From NCBI GenBank assembly GCA_052400685.1, contig JBQTGJ010000014.1: a DNA stretch of 64,000 nucleotides. The stretch is one strand, 5' to 3'. Within the stretch, counting starts at the first letter, position 1, and each line of letters begins with the position of its first letter. Positions 44,230 to 53,980 of the stretch are shown here, piece after piece. The translations under genes were made by a program, and so were the position numbers. The DNA is from CAZHHH01 sp052400685 (GTDB lineage: Bacteria; Bacteroidota; Bacteroidia; Bacteroidales; Marinilabiliaceae). Under the pieces are notes generated by a model. It saw only the letters and a list, made by a program, of their open reading frames with translations, ran no database searches and had not been told where the DNA came from.

Positions 44230-47076
44230 TCATCGTTTTAATCCCTTAAGAATAACTTTGCCTTGAATACCTGATGGTTGGGGTTGCCATTGGTGAGCTG
44301 TGAAAAGGCCATCCGGTCCGGCATTTTGACCTCGGTATGAAGAAAAATTGATATTGTAAAATTTACGGTACTCCAAATTGTTATTCTCCATGTATATTAT
44401 CCGGTTGGCCATTGTGTTTGAGACTTCTATTTCGATAGTATTTAATCCCTTATTAAGATATCCGGCTGGAACAATGATTTCCTCCTTACAACTAAATAGG
44501 GTTCCTATCTGATGCCCATTAATACGGACATTGGCACTATTTGCCAGTTGTTCAATATTTAGTAACAGATCAGTCTCCGGCTCGTTTAGTTGGAAGCTGG
44601 TTGAATATACTGCCGTACCGGAAAAATAGCTGAAAATTGAATCGTGTAACTCAGTCCAATATTTAATACCTTTTAAATCAATGGGCTTTGGTAATTCAGG
44701 TCCGCCGCCGATGAATTTCAGATTCCATATTTGATCCGATATATTTATCTGGAAACCTGACGGCTCTTTGTAAGCATAGTCATCAATACTGCTGGGCATT
44801 TTTGAATAAAACTCGACGATAAGTGATTCACCAGATGATATTTGAAGTCGAATTTCATTGTCTTTTATAAAAGCTGTCCCAAATTCAGAATTCATCGGGT
44901 CATATATAATGGCAGCTTTGTACTTGCATCCGAAGGGAATATAGCGGTCAATATTTTGATCGGTCGAATTATGAATAAAGTAAGTCTCCCGGTTCTTTTC
45001 GTGTCTTTTAATGTACTTCAAACCAAGTTTGGCCATTGGTTCAGGATTAATGGTCAGATGCTGCAGCAATTCACTGGCCCGGTTTCCCAACAAAACAGAA
45101 CCTTTTCCGAAATTCTTTTTTTGTATTCCTGTTGAATCAGAAAAATCAAAATTTTGAATCAGATTTTGGAATTCTTGCTCTCGGGCTTTCCAATCTCCAC
45201 CACCACAAACTTTTTGTGGTACTTTATCCACAAAAACGACTTTGGCACCTTGCGCCATTAATTCCGTAATTTGTTGCATGGTTTTAAGGGGCATATATTC
45301 TATGGGGGGCAGAACTAATACATCATAAGATTGATTCCCACTGGTTACTATATTTCCAGAAAACCGACAATTAAGCAATTGACGGTCAGAAATAAAATCA
45401 ATGGCGTAGCCTTTATTTATTAGTTCAGAGGCGACCTGTCTAAAAGAGGATTCTTGAGCTGTTCCATCAAAATGAACCAGTGTAGGCTTTCCTTTTTGAG
45501 TGCTGATGGCATCGTTAAAAGGATAGTATAATAAGATGTTATTTCCACTTTTCCCGCGTTGCATGAAGCTTTGTATTCGGGTTGCATATTCGTTGAGAGC
45601 TTTGAAATCGTTCCACATAGGATTTGAAGGCTGAAAGTGCACCGCAGCATAAAATAGCCAGCCCGGCCATGTCGCATTTTCAGGACTGTATGCCGTACCA
45701 TGATAAAAAACATGGTTGACGCCACCAAGCCAGAATCTATCCAGTGTTAATTTTACATCATTGAGAGTCGAAATAAAATGATCATTAAGCCATGTGGCTG
45801 ATTCTGCTGCGACTAATGATTTACCCGTGATATGGGCTGCAGAAGCTGCCATTTTAATTTTAATTAAGTCAGTGCCTTCGGTTTCCGGAATATCTGAAGC
45901 CCCGTATAAATCGAGTATATTAGCAGGTGAGCCATGAGCCTGGTTGCGAATGAGCATATTGTGCTGGGCCGACCATTGTTGCCATGGACGAGTGAATTGC
46001 TCCAGTAATAAATCGGAAATGGTTTCACGATAGTCGTGCCATAGACGGATATTCGTTTCATTATCAGCGTCACCAGCAAGGACCGGTAAATTTTTTTTCA
46101 AGTCATAACCACGTAACCGACTGAAATCATTGAAAAAGTCCGGCGTAAAATCAGCATTCCCCTGAGCATCGTCAACTTCATAAGAATCATTAAAGCCGGC
46201 GCGTATCCCGTGTACATCCCATTGTTTGAAGGCATGTTCAAATTGTGAAAGATGGTCATCTAAAGCGGTCTGAGAGAAATGATCGATAACATATCCTTCG
46301 CCGCCCGGACCTGCTCTTTCGACCATTTTGCCATGATTTCCCATAAATGCAGCATAAAGCGTCCAATTCCCCTCTGGAATATTCCAATTAAGCTCGCCAT
46401 TACCAGAGACTTTAGAAGTTATATCGATTACATTTTTTGTGTCCAGGTTCTTTGCTACAAGTGCTATAAGTGGTAAAGGCCTGGAAAAGCGCACTTGCTC
46501 CAGTGCCCAACATTGTAAACTGTCACCGTTTAGCGAAAAAGGATTTTGAATTTGTTCGATATTTACTTTTTTATTGATGGCTCTTAAATAAGGTTTTTCA
46601 GTATATTTTATTTGAGGAAGTTCGTTTTGCCGTGATATTTGAAATTGTTTTATTACAAGGTGTTTACTGGCATCAGCTTCCAAAACCCACGGGCCACCAA
46701 ATGGCCAGCCGGATGCCATTGCCATATCCACACCCATATTAAGGCTGTCGGCTGTGGCGATTGTATGTTTAAGCATTTCAATCCAACGAAGAGATAAAAA
46801 TGAAATGGCGTTTTTTTCTTCGCCTTTAACGCCATAAATGGGGGTGATTTCAACCCCACCTAAACCGACATCGTGATACAATCTCAGAGCTGTTGTTAAG
46901 TCTTTTTTATTTACGACACTTCCTGGCCACCACCATCGAGTCCAGGGCTTTTGGGTTGATTGAACAACAGGCCAGCCTGGTTGATTATTGTCAGAAGCAA
47001 CAGATTGGCATCCAATATTGAAAATCATTGTGGCGGATAACAAAAATCCTGAAATAGTTCCCTTAATATTTCGCAT
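44230..47076 (-). CDS. GH106-type alpha-L-rhamnosidase-like lipoprotein
   Basis: A 948-residue glycoside hydrolase. The signal peptide ends in a lipobox-like FNIGCQS (Cys about 23), so it is probably a surface or periplasmic lipoprotein. The N-terminal TRWWWPGSVVNKKDLTTAL and GLGGVEITPIYGVKG, followed by MAMASGWPFGGPWV, are typical of GH106 enzymes. GFNDSYEVDDAQGNADFTP and a segment SLVAAESATWLND lie in the catalytic barrel. A C-terminal beta-sandwich (about 800-948) may bind carbohydrate. It would release L-rhamnose from rhamnogalacturonan side chains or backbone ends. Confidence 0.88.
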   Translation of the reverse strand: MRNIKGTISGFLLSATMIFNIGCQSVASDNNQPGWPVVQSTQKPWTRWWWPGSVVNKKDLTTALRLYHDVGLGGVEITPIYGVKGEEKNAISFLSLRWIEMLKHTIATADSLNMGVDMAMASGWPFGGPWVLEADASKHLVIKQFQISRQNELPQIKYTEKPYLRAINKKVNIEQIQNPFSLNGDSLQCWALEQVRFSRPLPLIALVAKNLDTKNVIDITSKVSGNGELNWNIPEGNWTLYAAFMGNHGKMVERAGPGGEGYVIDHFSQTALDDHLSQFEHAFKQWDVHGIRAGFNDSYEVDDAQGNADFTPDFFNDFSRLRGYDLKKNLPVLAGDADNETNIRLWHDYRETISDLLLEQFTRPWQQWSAQHNMLIRNQAHGSPANILDLYGASDIPETEGTDLIKIKMAASAAHITGKSLVAAESATWLNDHFISTLNDVKLTLDRFWLGGVNHVFYHGTAYSPENATWPGWLFYAAVHFQPSNPMWNDFKALNEYATRIQSFMQRGKSGNNILLYYPFNDAISTQKGKPTLVHFDGTAQESSFRQVASELINKGYAIDFISDRQLLNCRFSGNIVTSGNQSYDVLVLPPIEYMPLKTMQQITELMAQGAKVVFVDKVPQKVCGGGDWKAREQEFQNLIQNFDFSDSTGIQKKNFGKGSVLLGNRASELLQHLTINPEPMAKLGLKYIKRHEKNRETYFIHNSTDQNIDRYIPFGCKYKAAIIYDPMNSEFGTAFIKDNEIRLQISSGESLIVEFYSKMPSSIDDYAYKEPSGFQINISDQIWNLKFIGGGPELPKPIDLKGIKYWTELHDSIFSYFSGTAVYSTSFQLNEPETDLLLNIEQLANSANVRINGHQIGTLFSCKEEIIVPAGYLNKGLNTIEIEVSNTMANRIIYMENNNLEYRKFYNINFSSYRGQNAGPDGLFTAHQWQPQPSGIQGKVILKGLKR

Positions 47077-47309
47077 GTTAAATGTCTTTGATTAAGTTAC
47101 ATTTCTGTTGTTTTTTTTGAGTTTGTTAACAAAAGTATTACATAAAATTTTAGCAGCAATGCACTATTTGGCATATTGTTTAAACTATTTGCGAAAAATG
47201 AAATACGTTTATGGTTAACTTTCATTCACAATCAATATCTTCCGTTTAAATTATTTCTACAATCTCTTTTTTTTTACTTTTCTTTGTAATACAATAATAT
47301 AAATGATCA

Positions 47310-48080
47310 ATGCAAAAGTGTTTTTTAGTCATTATTCTTTTTTTCCTTATTTCCTGTGATGATTTTTTTGATCTGGAAATAATGGGCAATGGCCGTTTGC
47401 AATCGGCGGAGGTTAGTCTTCAGTCATTTAATAAAATTGAGCTGACTGACGATTTTGTTGTTGAAATCTATCAGTCCGATGCAGAAAGACTGTGGCTGGA
47501 AGCAGACGAAAACCTGATCAATTATATTAGTTACGAAGTTGATAATAACCTTCTTTTATTTGGCGTAAAGGATAATAAGGCTTTAATTCCACAAAAACAG
47601 ATTCTCATTAAATTATATGTAGTTGACATTGAATCGATCGATATTAGCGGTGCTGGACAAGTGACTGTTTATGGACTAAAAAGTGATAAACTGAACGTTG
47701 CAATATCGGGCGGGTCGCGATTCAAAGTTGATTCAATTGATGTAGGTGTATTTTATTATGAGTCCAATGGGAGTACCAAAGCATCCGTTGAAGGAAAGCT
47801 ATCTTCGGTCGTTTTAAGACAGGTAGGCTCCGGCGAAATTGACATTAATGGTATTGGCGATAATATTTCAATTATACAGGAAGGTTCCGGATTGGTCAAT
47901 ACGATCCATTTTTCTGTTCAGAATGCTGATGTAAATCTTGTGGGGTCCGGATTGATCTATTGTAATTCTGAAAGTATACTAAATGTGACTGTTGATGGTC
48001 TGGGGAAAGTTTTCTATACGGGAAATCCTATTATTACAAAGGATTTGACTGATCCTTCTTGTTTGATTCACCAGAATTAA
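47310..48080 (+). CDS. DUF2807 head GIN domain lipoprotein
   Basis: A 256-residue protein. Residues 1-17 are a lipoprotein signal with Cys in LFFLISCDD. The rest is a right-handed beta-helix of the DUF2807 (putative auto-transporter adhesin head GIN) family: FNKIELTDDFVVEIYQ, ESIDISGAGQVTVYG, VAISGGSRFKV and repeated GSG turns. These proteins are common in Bacteroidota envelopes and have no assigned role. The gene is divergent from GH106, so its relation to that cluster is only positional. Confidence 0.88.
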   Translation: MQKCFLVIILFFLISCDDFFDLEIMGNGRLQSAEVSLQSFNKIELTDDFVVEIYQSDAERLWLEADENLINYISYEVDNNLLLFGVKDNKALIPQKQILIKLYVVDIESIDISGAGQVTVYGLKSDKLNVAISGGSRFKVDSIDVGVFYYESNGSTKASVEGKLSSVVLRQVGSGEIDINGIGDNISIIQEGSGLVNTIHFSVQNADVNLVGSGLIYCNSESILNVTVDGLGKVFYTGNPIITKDLTDPSCLIHQN

Positions 48081-48088
48081 GAGTTGTG

Positions 48089-48286
48089 TTAAATACAACC
48101 ACAAACAAAATCGTCCGCTAACGAATCAAGTGCCTCGGTTTCGGCAATTTTTTCTTCTTGCGTTCCTGCGCATTTTTCGCAAACAGGTAAATTCACTTTA
48201 TTATTATAGGTAATGATTGTATGCTTGATAGGTTGCTTACAAACAAAACAGTATGCTGATGTTTTATTGATATTATGTTTATCCAT
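48089..48286 (-). CDS. Small zinc-ribbon-like protein
   Basis: A 65-residue protein with paired cysteines: CFVC at residues 13-16 and CEKC at about 36-39, separated by a short beta-hairpin-like segment (HTIITYNNKVNLPV). The tail is acidic and ends DDFVCGCI. The two CxxC knuckles could bind one zinc. No function is recognised. It converges on the DUF2807 gene, 8 bases from its stop, and is preceded by a long AT-rich upstream region. Confidence 0.6.
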   Translation of the reverse strand: MDKHNINKTSAYCFVCKQPIKHTIITYNNKVNLPVCEKCAGTQEEKIAETEALDSLADDFVCGCI

Positions 48287-48649
48287 TTATTAATTTGATT
48301 AATATTATGTAATTTAAAGTGTTAATTCGTTGTTGATATTTGATTTTATTTAATTTCTGGTCTGAAATTATATTGTCTTTTAAATAAGTTGTTTAGCGTG
48401 ATATTGTTTCTCAAAATTAATGAATATTATTAATATTCACAATGAGTGGTTTTTGTTTCTAATGAATAAAAAATAAATATTTGAAATATTTTTGTTCATT
48501 TTGGTCAATTTTTAATTCAAATTGTAAGTTAGAATATTTAAAAATATTATTTTTGAAACCAAATTAAATTTTTTACTTATTTATTCGCAGTAAAATTCAT
48601 TTTTAAGTCTGAGATAATAGATCTTATATACATTGTTAAATTATAAAAA
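48287..48649. other. AT-rich divergent intergenic region before gdhA
   Basis: About 360 very AT-rich bases. No gene, strong hairpin, repeat or riboswitch was recognised. It must include the gdhA promoter. Confidence 0.5.
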
Positions 48650-50005
48650 ATGAAAAACCAGGTATCTCGTTACATTGATGATTTTATGGCAGGTGTTATC
48701 GCACGAAATCCTGCCGAGCCCGAGTTCCATCAGGCTGTACACGAAGTTGTTGAAAGTTTGGCTCCCTTTATTTTGGAGAATCCGATTTTAATGAAGAATA
48801 AGATTTTGGAACGTATGACTGAGCCGGAACGCGTAATTATGTTTCGTGTGCCATGGCTCGACGATCGCGGTGAAGTTCAGATTAACCGTGGCTTTCGTAT
48901 CCAAATGAACAGTGCTATTGGACCCTACAAAGGTGGACTTCGGTTTCATGCGTCTGTTAACCTGGGGATTCTGAAATTTTTAGCTTTTGAGCAAGTTTTA
49001 AAAAATAGTCTTACTTCGTTACCTATGGGGGGTGGCAAAGGTGGATCTGATTTTAATCCAAAGGGAAAATCTGATAATGAAGTCATGAAGTTTTGTCAGT
49101 CTTTTATGACCGAATTAAGCCGCCATGTGGGTGCTGATACCGATGTGCCGGCTGGAGATATTGGTGTTGGCGGACGTGAAGTTGGGTACATGTTTGGTCA
49201 ATATAAGCGTTTACGCAATGAATTTACCGGTTCTTTAACCGGGAAAGGGCTTGAGTTTGGTGGCAGCCCGCTGCGTCCTGAAGCAACTGGTTATGGAACT
49301 GTTTATTTTGCTACTGAAATGCTAAAAACCATGGATAGTAGTTTTAAAGGTAAAACGGTTGCTGTAAGTGGTTCAGGTAACGTTGCTCAGTATGCTGTTA
49401 AAAAGGCCCTGGAACTAGGGGCAAAGGTGGTTACTCTTTCCGACTCAAACGGTTCAGTGTACGATCCGGATGGTATTGATGCCGAAAAACTTCAATATGT
49501 TATGATGCTTAAAAATGCATTCAGGGGACGTATTAAAGAATATGCAGAAAAATATCCTTCTGCCCAGTATTGGGAAGGACGTCGGCCCTGGAAGGCTAAA
49601 TGCGATATTGCCTTGCCTTGTGCAACGCAGAATGAGCTGAATGGTGATGACGCTGCAACGCTGGTGGCTAATGGGTGTATTTGTGTTGCTGAAGGGGCTA
49701 ATATGCCTTCAACTCCTGAAGCCATTAAAGTTTTTCAGGACAGCAAAATACTTTATGCGCCCGGTAAGGCTGCTAACGCTGGTGGTGTTGCCGTATCTGG
49801 CCTTGAAATGTCGCAGAATTCAATGCGGTTAACCTGGACACCTGAGGAAGTGGACAATAAACTTCAGGGTATCATGAAAAGTATTCATGCCAATTGTGTT
49901 AAAAACGGAACCGGTGAAGACGGGTATGTCAACTATGTTAAAGGCGCTAACATCAGCGGTTTTATGAAAGTTGCCAATGCCATGCTGGCTCAGGGTTTGG
50001 TATAA
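48650..50005 (+). CDS. gdhA: NADP-specific glutamate dehydrogenase
   Basis: A 451-residue hexameric-type enzyme that makes glutamate from 2-oxoglutarate and ammonia. The substrate-binding domain contains GGLRFHASVNLGILKFLAFEQ and the catalytic Lys in PMGGGKGGSDF (about residue 125). PAGDIGVGGREVGYM follows. The Rossmann domain begins at about 230 with VAVSGSGNVAQYA. Length and sequence are typical of the 450-residue anabolic class. It ends in a strong terminator. Confidence 0.96.
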   Translation: MKNQVSRYIDDFMAGVIARNPAEPEFHQAVHEVVESLAPFILENPILMKNKILERMTEPERVIMFRVPWLDDRGEVQINRGFRIQMNSAIGPYKGGLRFHASVNLGILKFLAFEQVLKNSLTSLPMGGGKGGSDFNPKGKSDNEVMKFCQSFMTELSRHVGADTDVPAGDIGVGGREVGYMFGQYKRLRNEFTGSLTGKGLEFGGSPLRPEATGYGTVYFATEMLKTMDSSFKGKTVAVSGSGNVAQYAVKKALELGAKVVTLSDSNGSVYDPDGIDAEKLQYVMMLKNAFRGRIKEYAEKYPSAQYWEGRRPWKAKCDIALPCATQNELNGDDAATLVANGCICVAEGANMPSTPEAIKVFQDSKILYAPGKAANAGGVAVSGLEMSQNSMRLTWTPEEVDNKLQGIMKSIHANCVKNGTGEDGYVNYVKGANISGFMKVANAMLAQGLV

Positions 50006-50030
50006 TAATTAGCTATTTGTTAATAATATT

Positions 50031-50066
50031 ACCCTCAAAAACTAAGTGTTTTTGAGGGTTTTTTTA
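50031..50066 (+). terminator. Intrinsic terminator after gdhA
   Basis: A 12-bp perfect stem (ACCCTCAAAAAC with GTTTTTGAGGGT), followed by seven T residues. Confidence 0.95.
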
Positions 50067-50150
50067 TTTCTTTGAACCAAAATCTTAAAAAATGTGAATG
50101 ATTTAATGTTCACACCGGCATAATTTAAACCTAATTTAATAAAATTTACA

Positions 50151-51347
50151 ATGTTCAAAGATTTACCGCGTAATACGATTTTAGGTGTCCAGTTTTTATT
50201 TGTGGCCTTCGGAGCTACTGTTCTTGTCCCTCTGAGTGTGGGGATTGATCCTTCTATAGCCTTGTTTTCAGCAGGGGTAGGGACGTTAATTTTTCATCTG
50301 GTTACCAAAGGAATGGTACCGGTATTCTTAGGAAGTAGTTTCGCTTTTATTGCGCCAATTATTTCGGCTACAGAGCAGTTTGGATATGCTGGTATGCTGT
50401 CGGGAATTGTAGCTGTTGGTTTTGTCTATGGCATCATGTCGGTTATTGTTAAATGGAAAGGGCTGAAATTAATTAATACTTTTTTTCCTTCCGTTGTGGT
50501 GGGGCCTGTCATTATGGTAATAGGTCTTTCATTGGCATCTGTCGGTGTTGCAAAGGCTCATTCTGATTGGCTTTTGGCTGGTGTAACGCTTCTAACAGCC
50601 ATTGTTGTTGTTATTTATACCAAGGGTCTCATTCAGTTGGTTCCTATTTTTATAGGATTGCTGGTGGGATATATACTGGCTTTGTTTATGGGCCGAGTTG
50701 ATTTCAGTGGTGTGGAATCCGCACCTTGGTTTGCTTTACCCACATTTACAATGCCGGAGTGGAACTGGAACGCCATTGTTTATATGATTCCGGTTGCAAT
50801 AGCTCCATTGATTGAACATGTGGGAGATATGTACGCGATTGGTGCAGTCGCAGAAAAAGATTTTGTAAAAAAACCGGGTTTGCACCGTACAATGTTGGGC
50901 GATGGGCTGGCAACTGCTTTTGCTGGTTTTATTGGTAGTGTGCCTAATACAACTTATTCAGAGGTGACAGGTGCTATTTCATTGACTAAAGTGACCAACC
51001 CCATGGTGCTTCGTATTTCGGCCATAACTGCTATTGTTTTTAGTGTTGTTGGTAAAGTCAGTGGTTTATTGAAGTCTATACCAGAAGGCGTTTTAGGTGG
51101 TATTATGCTTTTGCTTTTTGGTTCAATTGCAACCGTTGGTATTAAAACTTTGATGGATTCGAAAATCGATTTGCACAAGTCACGTAATCAGGTAATTCTT
51201 TCAGTTGTGCTGACGGTTGGAATTGGGGGCGCAGTCGTTGATTTTGGGAATTTTTCAATGTCGGGAATCGGCCTCGCTGCCGTTGTTGGTGTTTTGCTGA
51301 ATTTAATTTTGCCTGAAAAATCAAAACCGGTTAAAAGTAAAAAATAA
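50151..51347 (+). CDS. Uracil/xanthine permease (NCS2 family)
   Basis: A 398-residue inner-membrane transporter with about twelve hydrophobic segments. NCS2 motifs are visible: LGVQFLFVAFGATVLVPLSVGI at the N-terminus, GSSFAFIAPI, and IAPLIEHVGDMYAIGAVAEKDF with the conserved Glu (about 222) of UraA-type carriers. GDGLATAFAGFIGSVPNTTYSE follows. Sequence is closest to UraA-like uracil:proton symporters. No regulator or pyrimidine gene adjoins it. Confidence 0.88.
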   Translation: MFKDLPRNTILGVQFLFVAFGATVLVPLSVGIDPSIALFSAGVGTLIFHLVTKGMVPVFLGSSFAFIAPIISATEQFGYAGMLSGIVAVGFVYGIMSVIVKWKGLKLINTFFPSVVVGPVIMVIGLSLASVGVAKAHSDWLLAGVTLLTAIVVVIYTKGLIQLVPIFIGLLVGYILALFMGRVDFSGVESAPWFALPTFTMPEWNWNAIVYMIPVAIAPLIEHVGDMYAIGAVAEKDFVKKPGLHRTMLGDGLATAFAGFIGSVPNTTYSEVTGAISLTKVTNPMVLRISAITAIVFSVVGKVSGLLKSIPEGVLGGIMLLLFGSIATVGIKTLMDSKIDLHKSRNQVILSVVLTVGIGGAVVDFGNFSMSGIGLAAVVGVLLNLILPEKSKPVKSKK

Positions 51348-51387
51348 AGGATTAAATTTGTGTCTGAAGAACATGGTTTTTCTTTAT

Positions 51388-52071
51388 ATGTTAAGGATGC
51401 AAAATATTGATGATCAAATAGAAGCCCTTCATATTGAAGGGCTTCGTGAGTTAGTCGATTATTATGGAAGCTACGATCGCCAGATTTCAGAGGTGCGGGA
51501 GAAGTATAATTTCCATTGTGTGAATAGATGCGGCGCCTGTTGTATGACGCCATCTATAAATATTGAGGTATCGACATTTGAAATGATTCCAATGGCCATT
51601 GAAATTATTCATGAACATAAGGACGACCTTTTTTTGAAAAGTCTTGATGCTTCGGGAATAGATGAAATTCCGTGTGTTATTTATCAAAAGACTTCACTCG
51701 ATGGGAGAGAGGGGTATTGTTCCAGATATGGTTCGCGTCCATTGATTTGCCGTCTTTTTGGAGGTGGAACCAGGATGAATAAAAACGCGCAACGAGAGTT
51801 GATTCTGTGTCGGCTCTTGAAGAAAAATCAGTACATTAGTGCTGAAAGTTTGGCAATGGTAACGCAAAAAATGCCGCTTAGTTCTGAAGTATCTACGTAT
51901 GTACGAGGTCTAAATAGTGATATTGATCCTACTTTATACGCTATTAATGTGGCATTAAAGAAAGCGCTTGAATATATTTTATTTAAACTGCATTGGCTCA
52001 ATCCCGAGGCTCCGGAACCAGGTTCTCCGCCATTTGGAACACCTCCGGGACATTTCCCGGTAGCCGCATAA
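51388..52071 (+). CDS. YkgJ-family cysteine cluster protein
   Basis: About 227 residues from ATG 51388 (MLRMQNIDDQ). ATG 51397 is also possible, and a TTG at 51358 is unlikely. The Cys cluster is in FHCVNRCGACCMTPSINIE (about residues 43-60), then IPCVIY, GYCSRYGSRPLICRLFGGG and LILCRLL. Such proteins probably bind zinc or an Fe-S cluster; the reaction is unknown. The C-terminus is proline-rich (EAPEPGSPPFGTPPGHF). It lies 4 bases before the nucleotidyltransferase gene, so the two are probably co-transcribed. Confidence 0.8.
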   Translation: MLRMQNIDDQIEALHIEGLRELVDYYGSYDRQISEVREKYNFHCVNRCGACCMTPSINIEVSTFEMIPMAIEIIHEHKDDLFLKSLDASGIDEIPCVIYQKTSLDGREGYCSRYGSRPLICRLFGGGTRMNKNAQRELILCRLLKKNQYISAESLAMVTQKMPLSSEVSTYVRGLNSDIDPTLYAINVALKKALEYILFKLHWLNPEAPEPGSPPFGTPPGHFPVAA

Positions 52072-52075
52072 ATAT

Positions 52076-53200
52076 TTGCGTTTGAAAGATGTTGAAAAAT
52101 ACAAGAATCAATTAATTCCTTTTTTACCTGCGGAAGACTGGTTGATCGGTTTGGTTTTCAGGGGTGAAACGGAACCTTGGTCTGATGATTTTGGTGACGA
52201 AGGCTCAATGATTGACTTTGCGCTCAAGCATGGGCTGGGCCAGATTTTATACCGCAGTCCTGTCGTTGATTCGCTGACGGAAGTGGGGCGAAATAAGCTG
52301 AAAAAGGAGTATTTTTCTAATCTGGCTCGTAATGCTGCTCTGCAAATAGTAGGCGATGAAGTGTTGCAAAAACTTCGTAGCAAAGGAATTGAAGCGATGT
52401 TACTTAAAGGTAGTTTTCTTTCCCGCGTTGTTTATAGAGATTCCGCCCTTCGACCGATGAGTGATATCGACATTCTGGTGCCCTCAGGAAGAGCTGAAGA
52501 AGCTTTTACGATGCTTGCGCCGGATGGGGCTGACCTGGTTAATATGGATAAATACGGGCATCATTTACCCGGTTTTATGTATCGGGGTGTGTTGCTGGAA
52601 ATTCATAAATCGTTATTTGCTGTTAATCTAAAATATCAGATTCCCACGGCTATTATCTGGCAAAAGAAGGAAATTATACCCGATGGTGGGTTGAATGCCA
52701 TGCACCCTTTGCATTTATTGGCGCATTTACTGCTCCACATATACTATTCTTATCGTAATGGAGGAGTGCGTTTGGGGTGGTTTTATGATTTAAAGCTTTG
52801 TTTTGAATATTATCAAAACCGTTTTACCAAGGAGGAAATCATTAATTTTATGTCGGCCAATGATTTGCTAAAGCCTGTTTCACGTGTTTTAGGCTTGCTG
52901 CATTTTTTATGGCCACAATCATATTTGGGAAGCGATGATTTTGAAGTGCCACTCAATGATGTGGCTGAGATGGCCAGCTTTATCAAGCGGCACAATGGCG
53001 GACCATCGGGCTTAAAATATGGCTATTCTATTGCATGGGAACGTTTGAAATATTCAAAAGACTGGAAGGCGCGATTGGCTTTTATGAAACACCTTGTGTT
53101 GGTTGATAAAACAGGTTCTCATCATCATTTGCTTTTTCGTCTCTGGTATTTGGTAAAAAGTAGTCTCCGCATGTTATTATTTCGACTGTTTGGTCGTTAA
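52076..53200 (+). CDS. NTP_transf_5-type nucleotidyltransferase family protein
   Basis: About 374 residues from a TTG at 52076, right after the previous stop; no ATG precedes residue 45, so a non-ATG start is needed for the full protein. KGIEAMLLKGSFLSRVVYRDSALRPMSDIDILVP (about 102-135) is the nucleotidyltransferase core, with the DxD metal site in SDIDIL. HKSLF and LHLLAHLLLHIYYSYRNG follow. Members are often linked to polysaccharide or ribosomally made peptide loci, but none is here. The substrate is unknown. Confidence 0.78.
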   Translation: MRLKDVEKYKNQLIPFLPAEDWLIGLVFRGETEPWSDDFGDEGSMIDFALKHGLGQILYRSPVVDSLTEVGRNKLKKEYFSNLARNAALQIVGDEVLQKLRSKGIEAMLLKGSFLSRVVYRDSALRPMSDIDILVPSGRAEEAFTMLAPDGADLVNMDKYGHHLPGFMYRGVLLEIHKSLFAVNLKYQIPTAIIWQKKEIIPDGGLNAMHPLHLLAHLLLHIYYSYRNGGVRLGWFYDLKLCFEYYQNRFTKEEIINFMSANDLLKPVSRVLGLLHFLWPQSYLGSDDFEVPLNDVAEMASFIKRHNGGPSGLKYGYSIAWERLKYSKDWKARLAFMKHLVLVDKTGSHHHLLFRLWYLVKSSLRMLLFRLFGR

Positions 53201-53201
53201 A

Positions 53202-53714
53202 TTATTCTATACTAGTGGCTTCATCCAGGTTAACAACCAGTGTATAACCAATTTGGCTGATTTCAATATACAGTTTTTTCTGGCCATTTATTTTTGTTAT
53301 TTTTCCTTTCACGCCTGCCAGTGGTCCGGAAGTGACCATTACCTGCTGGCCTTTTTTCAGCGAGCTGCTTTCTACGCTGAAGTTCAATTTGTTTTCAACG
53401 GTTTTGCGCATAGCCTCCATTTCTTCATCAGGAATCACTACTGCTTTTCCTTTGTGAGAAACATAAGCCACTATTCCGGGTATTTCAAACACTTTGCGGT
53501 AGTCATCCAATGAGATGCGGATGAAGACATATGAACTAATAATTGGTGTTTCAACCCATTTTTTCCGATCAGACCATTGACGTAATTCTCTTTTGAGTGG
53601 CAAATAGGACTCAATGCCTTTTTTTATCAGTTGATCTTGTACTTTTTTTTCGGCTCTTGATTTGGTATATAAGGCGTACCAGTATTTTACAGCTGATGTA
53701 TTATTTGTTTCCAA
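53202..53714 (-). CDS. UpxY/NusG-like transcription antiterminator
   Basis: A 170-residue NusG paralogue. The NGN domain (residues about 9-105) starts KYWYALYTKSRAEKKVQDQL, and a KOW motif at about 120-150 contains GQQVMVTSGPLAGVKGKI. UpxY-type proteins in Bacteroidota bind elongating polymerase near the start of capsule operons and prevent early termination. There is no ATG before residue 86, so the start is a TTG at 53714, 24 bases downstream of a TATTTTTG -7 box. No polysaccharide operon follows; the gene converges on the nucleotidyltransferase gene one base away. It is not the housekeeping nusG, which normally sits with secE and ribosomal genes. Confidence 0.85.
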   Translation of the reverse strand: METNNTSAVKYWYALYTKSRAEKKVQDQLIKKGIESYLPLKRELRQWSDRKKWVETPIISSYVFIRISLDDYRKVFEIPGIVAYVSHKGKAVVIPDEEMEAMRKTVENKLNFSVESSSLKKGQQVMVTSGPLAGVKGKITKINGQKKLYIEISQIGYTLVVNLDEATSIE

Positions 53715-53737
53715 AATGAATGTCTTTCTTGTTTCGC

Positions 53738-53745
53738 CAAAAATA
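53738..53745 (-). promoter_or_regulatory. -7-like promoter box of the UpxY gene
   Basis: TATTTTTG on the minus strand. It leaves a leader too short for any upstream start and supports the TTG start at 53714. Confidence 0.45.
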
Positions 53746-53923
53746 CAAAATTATTATTGGTTAGTGTTAATGTTAATAAAAATGGCCCTTCAAAATAAAT
53801 CAAACAACCTTGTCCAAAAAAAGAATAATATAATGATTTTATTGGTTGTGTATAAGCTGTTTATATGTTGTATAAAAAGACGCGAAATCTAGCCTAAAAG
53901 TCGTTTAAAACCTATATTTTTAT

Positions 53924-53931
53924 TATATTTG
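53924..53931 (+). promoter_or_regulatory. -7 promoter box of gyrB
   Basis: TATATTTG, fitting TAnnTTTG, about 50 bases before the gyrB ATG. A TTTA at about 53904 is a weak -33 candidate. Confidence 0.5.
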
Positions 53932-53980
53932 TGGACCTTCAACAAAACAGGTTGAACGGATTAATCCAATATAAATAATC

